Source of the DNA: CAWKEY01 sp963848675
GTDB taxonomy: Bacteria; Pseudomonadota; Gammaproteobacteria; Methylococcales; Methylomonadaceae
Direction of reading: 5' to 3'
Assembly (NCBI GenBank): GCA_963848675.1
Contig: CAWKEY010000021.1
Coordinates: 1-64,000, forward strand
DNA length: 64,000 nt
The notes under the pieces were generated by a model. The model searched no databases, was not told the origin of the DNA, and saw only the letters and a program-made list of their open reading frames with translations. Of this stretch, positions 1 to 8,473 are shown in pieces. Positions within the stretch are counted from its first letter, which is position 1. Each line of letters opens with the position of its first letter. Made by a program: the position numbers and the translations under genes.

Positions 1-903
1 TTGTACCGATGATCTAAAACTGAGCTGACGGGGGATCTTGTCGTGCAACACGGCGGCCTGAGCCATATTGCCGCGAATAATATTATAAGCCAGTAGATGT
101 GCTGCGATTTCCTTTTGCACCATCTCCGGGGTTTTACAGCGTAACATCTCCATGCCCATATGCGTTTTAATAGACCGAATATCCAATTCTATTTTCCAGC
201 GCTCTTTATACAGACTTGCCAGTTCCTGTTTAGTGAAGCGTTTGGCATTCAGCAAGGTCGTCACATAGACGATACCGTTCACACTAAATTCTCGAACCGT
301 GATAACCGCCGGTAACGCCGCATACGCCTGCTGCGTCATCCACACCGGCTTCCGTTGTGGTTTATGCCATTCGACTTCATGATCCCTGGCGCCCAGCTTG
401 CGGCCTTGCCGAAAATCGGCCTTCTTGTTGGCATGCAGCAGGAACAGCACTGGAATGCCTTTGGCTTGCAACAAGGCGATAATGGCAAAGGTGCAGTAGT
501 AGCGATCGGCCAAGAGCAACTCACCGGTTAACAGCGCATCCATCACTTGCTTGAACAGCGAGGATTCACCGGTGCCCTTGCCCTGATAGGGGCTCAATCG
601 ATAATCGATAACGGTTCCTGCAGAGAGTGAGATTAACGCCAGCAGGCGCACAATGGGAAAGCCCAAGCCCGGCTTTTGATTACTTTGCTGGGGGAAAGCT
701 GCTTGATTTTCCGGCGTATCCGGCATCAGCGCCGTGCTGCCGTCGGCGAGCACCACGTTCAAGCCGTGCCATCGCCAGGCCTTGGGCTCTGTTGGTGCAG
801 TCGTGCGCCAATCGTTGCCACAGCCTGGGTCATTTGAGTTAAAGGCAAGCGCTGACGGGCTTTGCAGTACGGCCCGGTGTTGATCGAATTGGCTGATTGC
901 CCC
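1..903 (-). pseudogene. IS4-type transposase, C-terminal part (interrupted and frameshifted)
   Basis: Reading the minus strand gives a DDE transposase of the IS4 type, running off the left edge of the window. Visible motifs are VVLADGSTALMPDTPENQ (first acidic region), LLADRYYCTF (second), and YKERWKIELDIRSIKTHMGME, the Y-(2)-R-(3)-E-(6)-K signature around the third catalytic acid. The frame shifts by one base near 783-790: the upstream frame reads ARLHQQSP and the downstream frame resumes at KAWRWHG. The N-terminal part lies at 2153-2412, separated by an ISAs1-type insertion. With the frameshift and a stop codon in the N-terminal piece, the gene cannot make a full transposase. The family call is from motifs only. 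Confidence 0.8.
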
Positions 904-2073
904 CACGGCTTTCTGACAAAAACTTGACTTGCTTTAGCATTGATTCCAGGGTAGAAACAGAATCGGTGAAATCGTCCATGGCGGCCTGAAAGTTTTTCGG
1001 TGATGTTTTTCTGATCAGTTCGATAGCAAGACCTCGCAACAAAGCCATGATTTGCGATTGATTGCCAGCTTTGGTTTTGATGCGATCTTCATTAAAGGTG
1101 ACATCGCGAATCCAGTTATTTGATTCCACGCCCCAGTGGCACCGGATAGCTTGGGTCAACTCCTCAGCAAGAGGTTTGATAACGTCGGATTCAAGCACGG
1201 AATTGCTGACATAATAGGATGTTTCAAAACTGGTTTTTTGTTTGGCAATCTCGAAGGTTGCAGCGCTCTACAACGATCACGTCGACACCCCGCTGTTTTT
1301 CCATCGGGAATCTAGGATCAACGATGTCAAGGAGAACAAGTGGGCATTACGTGTGGTGACACGACCATGCTCTTTTTCATGTCCAATCGTTTCTGCAAGT
1401 GGCAGGAACTGTTTGCGGACGATTTTGCATTGCTGCAGGAATAGCGCTTGATTTTCTTTGACCTGTGTTAAATAAAGACCGCCAACCTGATGAATTTGAG
1501 CCGTTGTAGTCGGATTAAAGTGATGCGCATCCACAGACACTTTTTGTTTGTCCAAGCCGCTGTCTTTTAATAGCTCACGAACGACCGGAATCTCACTGGA
1601 TTTGTCTCCACATTGGCGGGCTTGCGCTACGACTTCACGGGTATCGTGAGCAACCGCCAAAATCAGATTTTGCTTGTCACCGGCATCCAGCGTGCCGCGC
1701 AATGCTTTACCATCGATCGCTACCCATTTTAGGGGTTCAGGGGACTGTATTCGCGCACCAAAACAGCGCTCAATGAGTTCATTCAGCACTGACCAATTCA
1801 GACCATCCAGCAAACGCGGCAGATGCGCACGGGAAATTGGTTTTACTCTGGGGGTTTGGATCAGTTCGTGCAACCAATCTGCGCGATTGCGCATAAAACG
1901 ATGAATGCTGGAAAGCTTTCGGCGACCTACCAATGTGGCCAACACAAAGCAGCAATCACGAGCGCCAATGGGTGACGTTTACCCCGATTGTCGCGATGCT
2001 CTGGCAGCTCATTTTTCAATAGGTCGACAAAGCAAGTGACTTGCTCGCTGCTGTAAGGTTCTTCATTACTCAT
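904..2073 (-). pseudogene. ISAs1-family transposase, frameshifted
   Basis: The start is ATG at 2073 (MSNEEPYSSEQVTCFVDLL). The protein has the ISAs1-family pattern: HPLALVIAA...LATLVGRRKLSSIHRF near the N-terminus, WVAIDGKALRGT with its catalytic Asp, VSVDAHHFNPTT, and CHWGVESNNWIRDVTFNED near the C-terminus. One base is missing near 1943 (frame A reads IAALCWPHW-stop, frame B reads FVLATLVGRR). There are two more frame changes between about 1245 and 1305, around SGVDVIVVER and FEIAKQKTSF. The last frame runs through the terminal repeat into flanking DNA without a stop inside the element. The copy is therefore inactive. Confidence 0.8.
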
Positions 2074-2152
2074 TTGCTGAGGATTTTTGCCATAATATTG
2101 GGGGGCGAAGATTGTACTACAGTTCCCTGCTGTTTTTTATGAGAAAGCCGTG
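904..2152 (-). mobile_element. ISAs1-type insertion sequence nested inside the IS4-type element
   Basis: The element is about 1249 bp, normal for ISAs1. The left end begins CACGGCTTTCTGACAAAAA at 904. The reverse complement of the right end, from 2152, begins CACGGCTTTCTCATAAAAA. These are terminal inverted repeats of 11 identical bases followed by a near match. Flanking it are CTGATTGCCCC (893-903) and CTGACTGCCCC (2153-2163), an 11-bp (possibly 10-bp) target duplication with one mismatch. Removing the element plus one flank copy restores the IS4 reading frame (SQGQSANSIN), which fixes the boundaries and shows that the ISAs1 copy arrived after the IS4 copy. Confidence 0.85.
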
Positions 2153-2412
2153 CTGACTGCCCCTGGCTTAGGCGATCTACGAATACGCCCGCCACGGCCT
2201 GTTTACACGAGCTGTCATCGCTCAATACCTGAAAAATAAAGGCTTTGAGGGTAATCAGCGGCGAAAACACCGACGTTCGCTTGTGTGGCGTGTGAGCAAT
2301 AATGGTTTAGATTGTTTCAGTAGGAAAAAAATCATTGAACGGTAATTTTTGAACCTGTAAAAACGACTTTTTGAAGCGATCGATTTGCTGGCGAATTTGG
2401 ATTCTTATAAGA
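2153..2412 (-). pseudogene. IS4-type transposase, N-terminal part
   Basis: This is the 5' end of the transposase whose remainder lies at 1-903. The minus strand reads IRIQIRQQIDRFKKSFLQ, then PFNDFFPTETI, a TAA stop, TIIAHTPHKRTSVFSPL and FIFQVLSDDSSCKQAV, ending at the ISAs1 junction. The TAA probably replaces a CAA codon (IQTI to I-stop-TI). No start codon is visible before the sequence meets the umuC remnant near 2411, so the element's own 5' end appears truncated or eroded. Confidence 0.75.
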
Positions 2413-3085
2413 TGAGCCACGGTTACGTCATTACAATGTGCTGGTGGCGTGCACGGTGATGGAACTCAATGGCATTGCCTGCTTATCGCTGGAAGATGTC
2501 GTGCCGGACAAGCAGCAGATTGTCTGTTCGCGCAGTTTCAAAGACAAGATTACCGGTTTTGATCAACTGTTCAGCGCCTTGGCCGTATTCTGTTGTCGTG
2601 CTGCCGAAAAGCTAAGAGGGCAACAGTCGGTGACCGGTGTTATTAGCATCTTTATTCGCAACAGTTCGTTCAATCCCCAGGAGCCGCAATATCAACGCGC
2701 CAGCAGCTTAACGCTACATCATGCGACACAAGATAGCCGCCGCATTGTCAGCGTAGCCAGACAACTACTGGCTGAAAGCTACAAGCCCGGTTATCGTTAT
2801 CAAAAATGTGGCGTCCAGTTGAGTCACATTCAACCGCACCGGCCACACTCGCAAGGGCAAACGGATTTGTTTGATTTTGCCGCAACGCCACAACGCGTTG
2901 ATTTCAACAATCCTCATGCCCAAACCGCTGAATTGATGGCAATAGTCGACCGCATCAACCACCGCTACCCCAAAGCCATTAGCATTGCCGCTGCCACCGC
3001 CGCTAACAACGCCATGCCTAAAGCCGAGCGTATCTCAAGGCGCTATACAAGCGATTGGAATGAATTGGTGACAGTGCATTGTTGA
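2411..3085 (+). pseudogene. umuC: Truncated umuC: C-terminal part of a DNA polymerase V catalytic subunit
   Basis: The frame opens directly after a TAA at 2408-2410 and reads EPRLRHYNVLVACTVMEL, followed by the conserved UmuC stretch IVCSRSFKDKITGFDQLFSA, then ISIFIR, TQDSRR, GYRYQKCGVQL and a DUF4113-like end, SRRYTSDWNELVTV. This is the little-finger and C-terminal region of a Y-family polymerase. The palm and fingers, with the catalytic acids, are missing. The break coincides with the decayed end of the IS4-type element. No umuD lies nearby. It is a remnant rather than an enzyme. Confidence 0.85.
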
Positions 3086-3225
3086 TGTGTAAAAATCCAT
3101 CTGACATGGCATGATTCAACTCGGCATGTGTTTGTTCTCATTTGGCCAATGAAATTTGAAGACAATAGGGCGATGCTGAACGCATGACTATGGCAGCACC
3201 ACAACAACAACTGACGAGGATTTTT

Positions 3226-3309
3226 ATGATTTCAGCGGGTATTTATATTTTGACGATTGCTTTCGCAGCTTATGTAATTTACAGCGTCGTGCATGACGAT
3301 GGCAAATAG
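3226..3309 (+). CDS. 27-residue putative single-span membrane peptide
   Basis: An ATG at 3226 is preceded by GAGG six bases upstream (ctgacGAGGatttttATG). The peptide is MISAGIYILTIAFAAYVIYS followed by VVHDDGK and a TAG stop. Residues 2-22 form one hydrophobic helix with a short polar C-terminal tail, as in bacterial small membrane proteins. It lies between the umuC remnant and transposase debris in a stretch with no other open frame. The Shine-Dalgarno site and clean helix favour a real gene; its short length leaves chance possible. I recognise no family. Confidence 0.45.
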   Translation: MISAGIYILTIAFAAYVIYSVVHDDGK

Positions 3310-3524
3310 CCTGCGGCATTTGGAGCAGAAGATCAGCCTGCTGACTGCTCAAAAACATGTGTATTGCATCAAATTGTTTGGCAAACCTTAGGTATGCCTG
3401 TCTCCAATACCACGGATGCCGGAAGCGGTAAATGCCGGGTCATGATGTTTTCATCCAAAAATCCATCAGTTACTTCAAGCGGATGCCGTTTTGTAATGCA
3501 AAGGAAGCAAAGCATTGACCAAAA

Positions 3525-3908
3525 ATGCGAACATCTATGATATCTGCGATCAGCCGGTCCTCCCCCTATGTCAGGATATCTGTCGCCGCAGGCCGCGCCC
3601 GCTGGAAAATCGAGAACGAAAACAACAACGTCCTGAAGAACCACGGCTATCATTTTGATCATAACTTTGGCCACGGTAAGCAGCATTTGTCCAACGTCTT
3701 AGCTACTCTTAACTTCTTGGCATTCCATGTCCATACCGCCCTCGAATGGCTGGACGAGGCTTACCGTGCCGTCCACAAAACGGCACCCTCCAGGCGCACG
3801 TTCTTCGAAAATCTACGAACATTACTTCAGTTTATCCCTTTTGATAATTGGCAACATCTGATGCAATTTATGCTATACGGCGACACTCAACTACTCAGAC
3901 AAACGTAA
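3525..3908 (+). pseudogene. C-terminal fragment of a transposase
   Basis: From about residue 23 the frame reads GRARWKIENENNNVLKN, then HFDHNFGHGKQHLSNVLATL and LAFHVHTALEW. This is the last third of a DDE transposase: RWKIEN holds the final catalytic Glu, and the H-F-x-H-N-F-G-H-G-K-Q-H-L block is typical of an IS family often labelled ISNCY. The first 22 residues do not fit the family, and no upstream part of the gene is readable between 3310 and 3525. It ends normally at TAA, so the 5' two thirds have been lost. Confidence 0.7.
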
Positions 3909-4012
3909 GGTTTTAAATTGGGAATTGCTGGTATTTAACCGATTTTGTTCTCCCTAACCCGGACAAGCCGGAACCAAAAAGGCTAAACTAATCCTCAACG
4001 CATAGTTTTACT

Positions 4013-5087
4013 GTGAGTGCTTTGGCTATGACAACCCAGCTAACTGAACGTTATAAGCATGATCTCCTTGGCGTCCTTTCCTGCTATGACCGTATAGTCA
4101 TTACCGGTACCTTGCCGGGAGCTTGTTATTCCCGCGGTATGACGAGTTATCTCTATGCCCACCAGATCAAGGTATTCGATTACGCCAAAGTGTTTGCCGA
4201 TCCGCTACGCAACAAGATTCATGACAATGCTCAGCTCATTGCCAAAACTCACGGGGTAGCCATTGAGCATGTGAACAACTCGCACTTGCGTAAAGAAGAC
4301 CTGGTGTCCCTTCCGCTTGCAATTCTATTGCAACGGCCATTCCTGGCTGGCTGGTAAGCTCACGGCAGAGGGCATCAATTTTGCCACGGCGGATAACGCC
4401 TTTATTCGCATCGATGCCTTCGCACGGGCGCAACAACTTGCCGATGCGCTTCGGCCAGACGATCTGCATCGGCTTCTCGATGCTTACGTCAAGGTGTGTT
4501 GCCCAGTGCTTCGGTCAAAATCTATGACAAGTTTGGCCGGGTGCTGCGCATCGAAACCACCACCAACGATCTATACTTTTTCAAACACCACCGCAAGGTG
4601 GAACACAAGAACGGTACTGAAACACGCGAACTGGCACCGCTCAAAAAATCCATCTATAGCCTGATCGACCTGCGAGAAATTCTCTTCGGCTGCAACCGAC
4701 GCTATCTTGATTTCTTTGCCTCGCTGGATGATCATTCAGATGGACAGCGCGCATTACAAAAGCTCACCGAACCTAAAACCGACCCAAAGATCACTTGGCG
4801 GGGCTTTAATTTCTTCGCCACGACTGACCAGGCATGGTTACGCGCGGTGTCAGATCCCAAGTTTACAATACACGGACTACGTCGTGCTGATTTGAAACCG
4901 TATCTCTCAAAAGTGTCGGATAGTTCGCTATCACGCCAGACTAAAACGCCTGCGACTATTTGGCATGATTAAACGCGTACCCGGCGCCTATCGTTATTAC
5001 CTGACCAAACTAGGCAGAGCCGCAACCGCGGCATGTGTTCATGCGACAGAATTTAACATTCTGCCAGCCCTTGCCACTGCTGCTTAA
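4013..5087 (+). pseudogene. Decayed mobile-element-associated gene of uncertain function
   Basis: Pieces of one protein can be read in three frames. They are ERYKHDLLGVLSCYDRIVIT with TLPGACYSRGMTSYL (from 4013), LQFYCNGHSWLAGKLTAEGI with ADNAFIRID (from about 4317), and VKIYDKFGRVLRIETTTND with KSIYSLIDLREILFGCNRRY (from about 4505). The tail is LFGMIKRVPGAYRYYLTKLG, with a winged-helix look (to 5087). There are large internal deletions near 4300 and 4500 and a frameshift near 4942. Intact relatives, as I recall them, are about 450-500 residues long and occur scattered in proteobacterial genomes, often near IS elements. I do not know a proven function. Confidence 0.6.
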
Positions 5088-5133
5088 GAGGCTTATTCTT
5101 GTCAGAAAATGTAAAGACTTGGTTGATAAGAGA

Positions 5134-5994
5134 CTAATAACGCTCTTTAATGAACATGAGGGCTTTTTTAGCCAAATCATCGGAGTCATGCCAGAGATTA
5201 CGCCAGACACACAGTGTATTGGAAAGATTTGGATCAACGACTTCTGATGAAAATGATTCAAACGTAATGGGCCCTTGGTAATTGATTTTTTTCAGGGCAT
5301 TGAAAAACGAATCAAAATTCACATTGCCTGTGCCTAGATACCCCCGGTGACTTTCGCCAATATGCACATAACCCAGTCGATCTTTTGCAGCCAACACTGA
5401 TGTCTCCATACCATCTTCTTCTATGTTCATGTGGTAGGTGTCCAGGTGCAAATAGGCATTAGGGCGATTCACTTCATCCAGAAAAGCCAATCCTTCCAAG
5501 CCTGTATTCATGATATTGGTTTCGTATCGGTTCACGACTTCAAGGTCAATATTAATGCCTTTATCCGCTGCATAATCCGCCAGGCGCTGCATAGCGGCGA
5601 CTGAGTTAGCGCGATTTTCTTTCGATGCTGGCCCCGGATATTTGCCTAGCGCACAATAGATAACGCCACAAAGTTCTGTTCCACCGATGGCGTAAAGCAC
5701 ATCGGTTGCTTTACGCAGCAGTTCGTCGCCCTTAGCAACAATAGCTGGATGAGAACTGGTGACATCGGTATTGGCTGACAAGCCCAGTGATGCGTGCGCG
5801 CGGATGCTAAATTCCTGAAGCAAATCCTTGGTCAACGCTACATCCACTTTCCAGGGGTCCAACAAGGCAATTTCAATATAGTCATAGCCTGCCCGGGCCG
5901 CCCCGCTGATTGCTTTTCGCGCGCTTTCGGGTGTCCAATCCCCCGACCAAACCAGTGCGTGACCGCCATATTCCAAAGATTTTGAAAATGTCAT
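5134..5994 (-). CDS. Ketose 3-epimerase (D-tagatose 3-epimerase/D-psicose 3-epimerase family)
   Basis: The product is a 286-residue TIM barrel of the AP-endonuclease-2/xylose-isomerase-like superfamily. The four metal and catalytic residues of the family are present in context: E152 (LEVVNRYETN), D185 (HLDTYHMNIEE), H211 (VHIGESHRG) and E246 (ITFESFSSE). These numbers coincide with those I recall for Pseudomonas cichorii D-tagatose 3-epimerase. The C-terminal VWRNLWHDSDDLAKKAL block also fits. Such enzymes epimerise C3 of free ketoses using a divalent metal in the cytoplasm; the physiological sugar cannot be read from sequence. AGGA lies upstream of the ATG. The gene is intact between decayed mobile sequences, with no sugar transporter or kinase beside it. 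Confidence 0.8.
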   Translation of the reverse strand: MTFSKSLEYGGHALVWSGDWTPESARKAISGAARAGYDYIEIALLDPWKVDVALTKDLLQEFSIRAHASLGLSANTDVTSSHPAIVAKGDELLRKATDVLYAIGGTELCGVIYCALGKYPGPASKENRANSVAAMQRLADYAADKGINIDLEVVNRYETNIMNTGLEGLAFLDEVNRPNAYLHLDTYHMNIEEDGMETSVLAAKDRLGYVHIGESHRGYLGTGNVNFDSFFNALKKINYQGPITFESFSSEVVDPNLSNTLCVWRNLWHDSDDLAKKALMFIKERY

Positions 5995-6054
5995 AACCCG
6001 ATTCCTGTTTTATTCGACTGAGATTTGAAGTGGATTTGATTCTAAGGCAAACAA

Positions 6055-6417
6055 ATGAACAGTTGCAATGCTAAACGGTCATTTTTGGCCGGGCAAGCAT
6101 CACAACATGGTCAAGGACATCAACCTCATCACGTTTTAGTATACGAAGTCTATGGCCAGTACCTTCCTATCAACTTCCGTGTGTACGACAAGCCGGAAGA
6201 CAAGACCAAAAACGATTATTTCCAGGACATGCTGGACGAGGTGTTGGCTTGTGGGCTTGAGCCGGCCATGGTAACTGGGGAAAGTTGTTTCAGTGGCCTA
6301 GACAACCTGAGACGGATAAAAAACTATTATTTTGCCGCGATTTGTGGCTATGTCCTGAGACAGAAACTCGGTGCCATGGCGTTGAGAAACAATTGTTATA
6401 GCGTCCAGCTGCTATGA
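6055..6417 (+). pseudogene. Transposase fragment, frameshifted
   Basis: The main frame reads VYEVYGQYLPINFRVYDKPE, then TKNDYFQDMLDEVLACGLEP and MVTGESCFSGLDNLRRIKNY, the central DDE region of an IS4/IS701-like transposase. The part upstream of about 6137 makes sense only in another frame (WPGKHHNMVKDINLIT), so one frameshift is visible. Both ends are missing. The 3' end overlaps the stop of the neighbouring methyltransferase gene by a few bases. It is a remnant that, with the debris at 4-5 kb, brackets the epimerase gene. Confidence 0.65.
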
Positions 6418-7224
6418 TTCAACGCCAACGTCAACGACGAAACACGTCTCATAATCCATAAGGGCATTGACAGACAACTTGAGGTTTTTGCATAAGGTGC
6501 TGATGCTTTCCCGCGTATGATGAGGAATCGCTTCGGATACCGAACCAATCAGTTCATCCGCATTGTCCGCCGTTTTTAATATCTTGCTCATGGTATTGGA
6601 CAACAGGCGTTCCTTTTTCGGTAAAAACCATTGTATTCGCAGCAATTCAGCAATTGCGCCGCACAGGCTCAGGTTTCCGTCCTGTCTAATAGAAGCGATG
6701 AACGTTGACGGAGCGAGCCTGCTCAACTCGAAAAGCCTTCTATGTCGCATGAAGTGATTTTTAGTGATGATCCCGATGCGTTTAAGAAATTTTTCTGCAA
6801 CGGGGTGGACCTTGTAATAGGAGACCAGCAGGCTCCCCCCCTTTTTTGTCACGCGTCTGGCTTCGTTAATGATCTGCAGGATTTGCTTTTCATCGTCCAG
6901 GAAATCGACCACGCCGGTCGCGATGATGGTGGTCGCGTAGCTTTCATCGGCAAAGGGCAAACTAGATCCGTCAGTATGCACCAGTTTGATGCCTCTGCGC
7001 TGTTCGGCCAGACTGACCATTTCAGAGCTTGAATCGACACCGTCGACGTGAAGCCCTTTTTTACGCAAGGCGTCGACAATTAAGCCTTGTCCGCCGCCGA
7101 CTATTAAAACAGGCTGGGAGATTTTGTCAGCAATGATATTGATCGTGCGCAGATCGAGGAGGTTATCCTCAAAAAGAGCAAGATGCGGCGCCCATAGTTG
7201 CCAAAAGTTTGACTTGTTTGTCAT
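6412..7224 (-). CDS. SAM-dependent methyltransferase (class I, type-11-like), substrate unknown
   Basis: Motif I is clear (PVLIVGGGQGLIVDAL), followed by the acidic residue of motif II (GVDSSSEMVSLAE), a motif III-like LPFADESYATTIIATGVVDF and a post-motif GGSLLVSYYKVHP. Together these make a Rossmann SAM-binding domain. The second half (about residues 150-270) is alpha-helical and not recognised. I chose the ATG at 7224 (MTNKSNFWQLW) because the longer in-frame start at 7296 adds 24 residues unlike the family. Neither start has a clear Shine-Dalgarno site. Substrate (small molecule, lipid or quinone) cannot be told. Confidence 0.7.
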   Translation of the reverse strand: MTNKSNFWQLWAPHLALFEDNLLDLRTINIIADKISQPVLIVGGGQGLIVDALRKKGLHVDGVDSSSEMVSLAEQRRGIKLVHTDGSSLPFADESYATTIIATGVVDFLDDEKQILQIINEARRVTKKGGSLLVSYYKVHPVAEKFLKRIGIITKNHFMRHRRLFELSRLAPSTFIASIRQDGNLSLCGAIAELLRIQWFLPKKERLLSNTMSKILKTADNADELIGSVSEAIPHHTRESISTLCKNLKLSVNALMDYETCFVVDVGVES

Positions 7225-7341
7225 GGAGCGATCATAAGCCGAGTATGTTGTTTTTTTAGAATAGGAGGAAAAAATTATAATAGTCAAACCATACAAATGG
7301 GCGCTGAGTTGAGAACAAATCTAATGCCCAATTAAATTTCA

Positions 7342-7608
7342 TTATTTCATTTTCCGTGGCCGTTCTTGGGCTACATAAATGTTAAATTCGCGTAGCTCAG
7401 GCAACAGCCTTATCGTTGCGCGAGAGATGATCTTTAAATGAAAGGTCATGCCGGAAGAGATCGCTCCAAGAAATTGATACAGGGACATCCAAATGACGAG
7501 TATCAAAAACAAGCTCGACATGGCTTTTTTTGTTTTTAACACCTTAGGCGCTTTGGCGGAATTGGCCATATAGTTCGAGGCGTATTCCAGGCGCTTATCA
7601 AAACCCAA
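7342..7608 (-). CDS. Small hypothetical membrane protein
   Basis: The frame gives 88 residues from a TTG at 7608, or 75 from an ATG at 7569 (MANSAKAPKVL). One strong hydrophobic segment (SSLFLILVIWMSLYQFLGAI) follows a lysine-rich N-terminus, consistent with an inner-membrane anchor. The C-terminal half is basic. No family is recognised and no good ribosome binding site precedes either start. It lies 30 bases downstream of the lipoprotein gene on the same strand, so the two may be co-transcribed. Existence is plausible but not certain. Confidence 0.4.
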   Translation of the reverse strand: MGFDKRLEYASNYMANSAKAPKVLKTKKAMSSLFLILVIWMSLYQFLGAISSGMTFHLKIISRATIRLLPELREFNIYVAQERPRKMK

Positions 7609-7638
7609 TGAGACTGGAATTTATAAGCCAGTATCAGG

Positions 7639-8070
7639 TTAGCGCAGTGGCGACTGCACATCCGGTACTCTGGGAGGTACAGGGCGTTGCCCGGGTTGCA
7701 CAGTCATATTATAAATTTCGACGTCATGCTGTCTTGCGGCCGGTCTATGTTTGTACTGAAGCACGTCATAGGGAAAACTTCGATCGCCTATTGGTCTCAC
7801 AAAAGTATAGGTGGCGGGCGAGAGAACTAAAATTCTGCCAGTTTTGGCAAACGCATCGTGCGGCGCAGGTATCGATGCCAAGGCTGTCAAAGGACTCGTC
7901 CCTATAAACAAGCCGGTGCCAATAACTGTTGCGATCAATCCCACTGGACGGTAAAACAGGACATCCAACATTACAAAACCGGGTCGTACTTCCTCGACTC
8001 TTTGCGAGTTCGGAACAGTAGAGCAAGATATTATCGATACTAAAATAAAAATGCCGGCGAATTTTTTCAT
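7639..8070 (-). CDS. Hypothetical lipoprotein
   Basis: The 143-residue product starts MKKFAGIFILVSIISCSTVP: a lysine-rich n-region, a hydrophobic core and a lipobox ending I-S-C, so Cys16 is the likely lipidated residue. Ser at +2 suggests sorting to the outer membrane under the Lol rule. The mature part has a hydrophobic Gly-rich stretch (IATVIGTGLFIGTSPLTALA), typical of YceK- or YhfL-like small lipoproteins, and a proline-rich C-terminus. AGGA lies just upstream of the ATG. Function is unknown. Confidence 0.65.
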   Translation of the reverse strand: MKKFAGIFILVSIISCSTVPNSQRVEEVRPGFVMLDVLFYRPVGLIATVIGTGLFIGTSPLTALASIPAPHDAFAKTGRILVLSPATYTFVRPIGDRSFPYDVLQYKHRPAARQHDVEIYNMTVQPGQRPVPPRVPDVQSPLR

Positions 8071-8473
8071 GATTCCTTGCCATATTGTTAATTTATTGGC
8101 GAATCTAGTCTAATTGTTAATTATTGTCCAGAGCTCAGTGCTTGGGCTGAATTCAATGATGTCCAACACATCCTGCTAAGCTCCTTGTTTTGTATTAAAT
8201 CGACTTGTCTTATTTACCTGAACCGTAATTTTCTGAGCAAATGCTTGCACTAAGCCTCCATGTACGCTGCCGAACAGAACTCCTTCGATTTTGCGTGTAC
8301 GATTTCACATGAATGATGGGAAGAATGATCCCATCACGCGGTCATGGCTAAATTTTTTGAGCTAAGGCCGTTCATAGTGGTGTTTAGTTTGGCTCTATCG
8401 GCCCGGATGAAGATTTGTAAACACCCTCCGAATTTTAAGATTTTTAATGTGTTGCATTAACGAGGTTAGCATC
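8071..8473. other. 403-bp divergent intergenic region with a palindrome
   Basis: This is the divergent spacer between the lipoprotein gene and the VPEID-tail gene. It holds an 8-bp inverted repeat with a 7-base loop, TGATGGGA...TCCCATCA at 8314-8336, which could be an operator or a hairpin. No convincing sigma-70 or sigma-54 promoter and no open frame with a ribosome binding site were seen. Confidence 0.4.
8314..8336. promoter_or_regulatory. Inverted repeat, possible operator
   Basis: The arms TGATGGGA and TCCCATCA are perfect complements around AGAATGA. The repeat lies about 137 bases upstream of the VPEID-tail gene in non-coding DNA with no T-run, so an operator is more likely than a terminator. 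The regulator is unknown. Confidence 0.35.

Larger units (their letters stand above)
893..2163. repeat. Imperfect target-site duplication flanking the ISAs1-type element
   Basis: The 11-bp copies at 893-903 and 2153-2163 differ at one position (CTGATTGCCCC and CTGACTGCCCC). The mismatch suggests time has passed since insertion. On the minus strand the duplicated bases encode the GQS of the IS4 transposase on both sides. Confidence 0.75.

Noticed and set aside
5035..5247. Plus-strand 70-codon frame over the 3' end of the epimerase gene
   Set aside because: It starts inside the decayed mobile gene and runs opposite the conserved C-terminus of the epimerase; it has no motif of its own.
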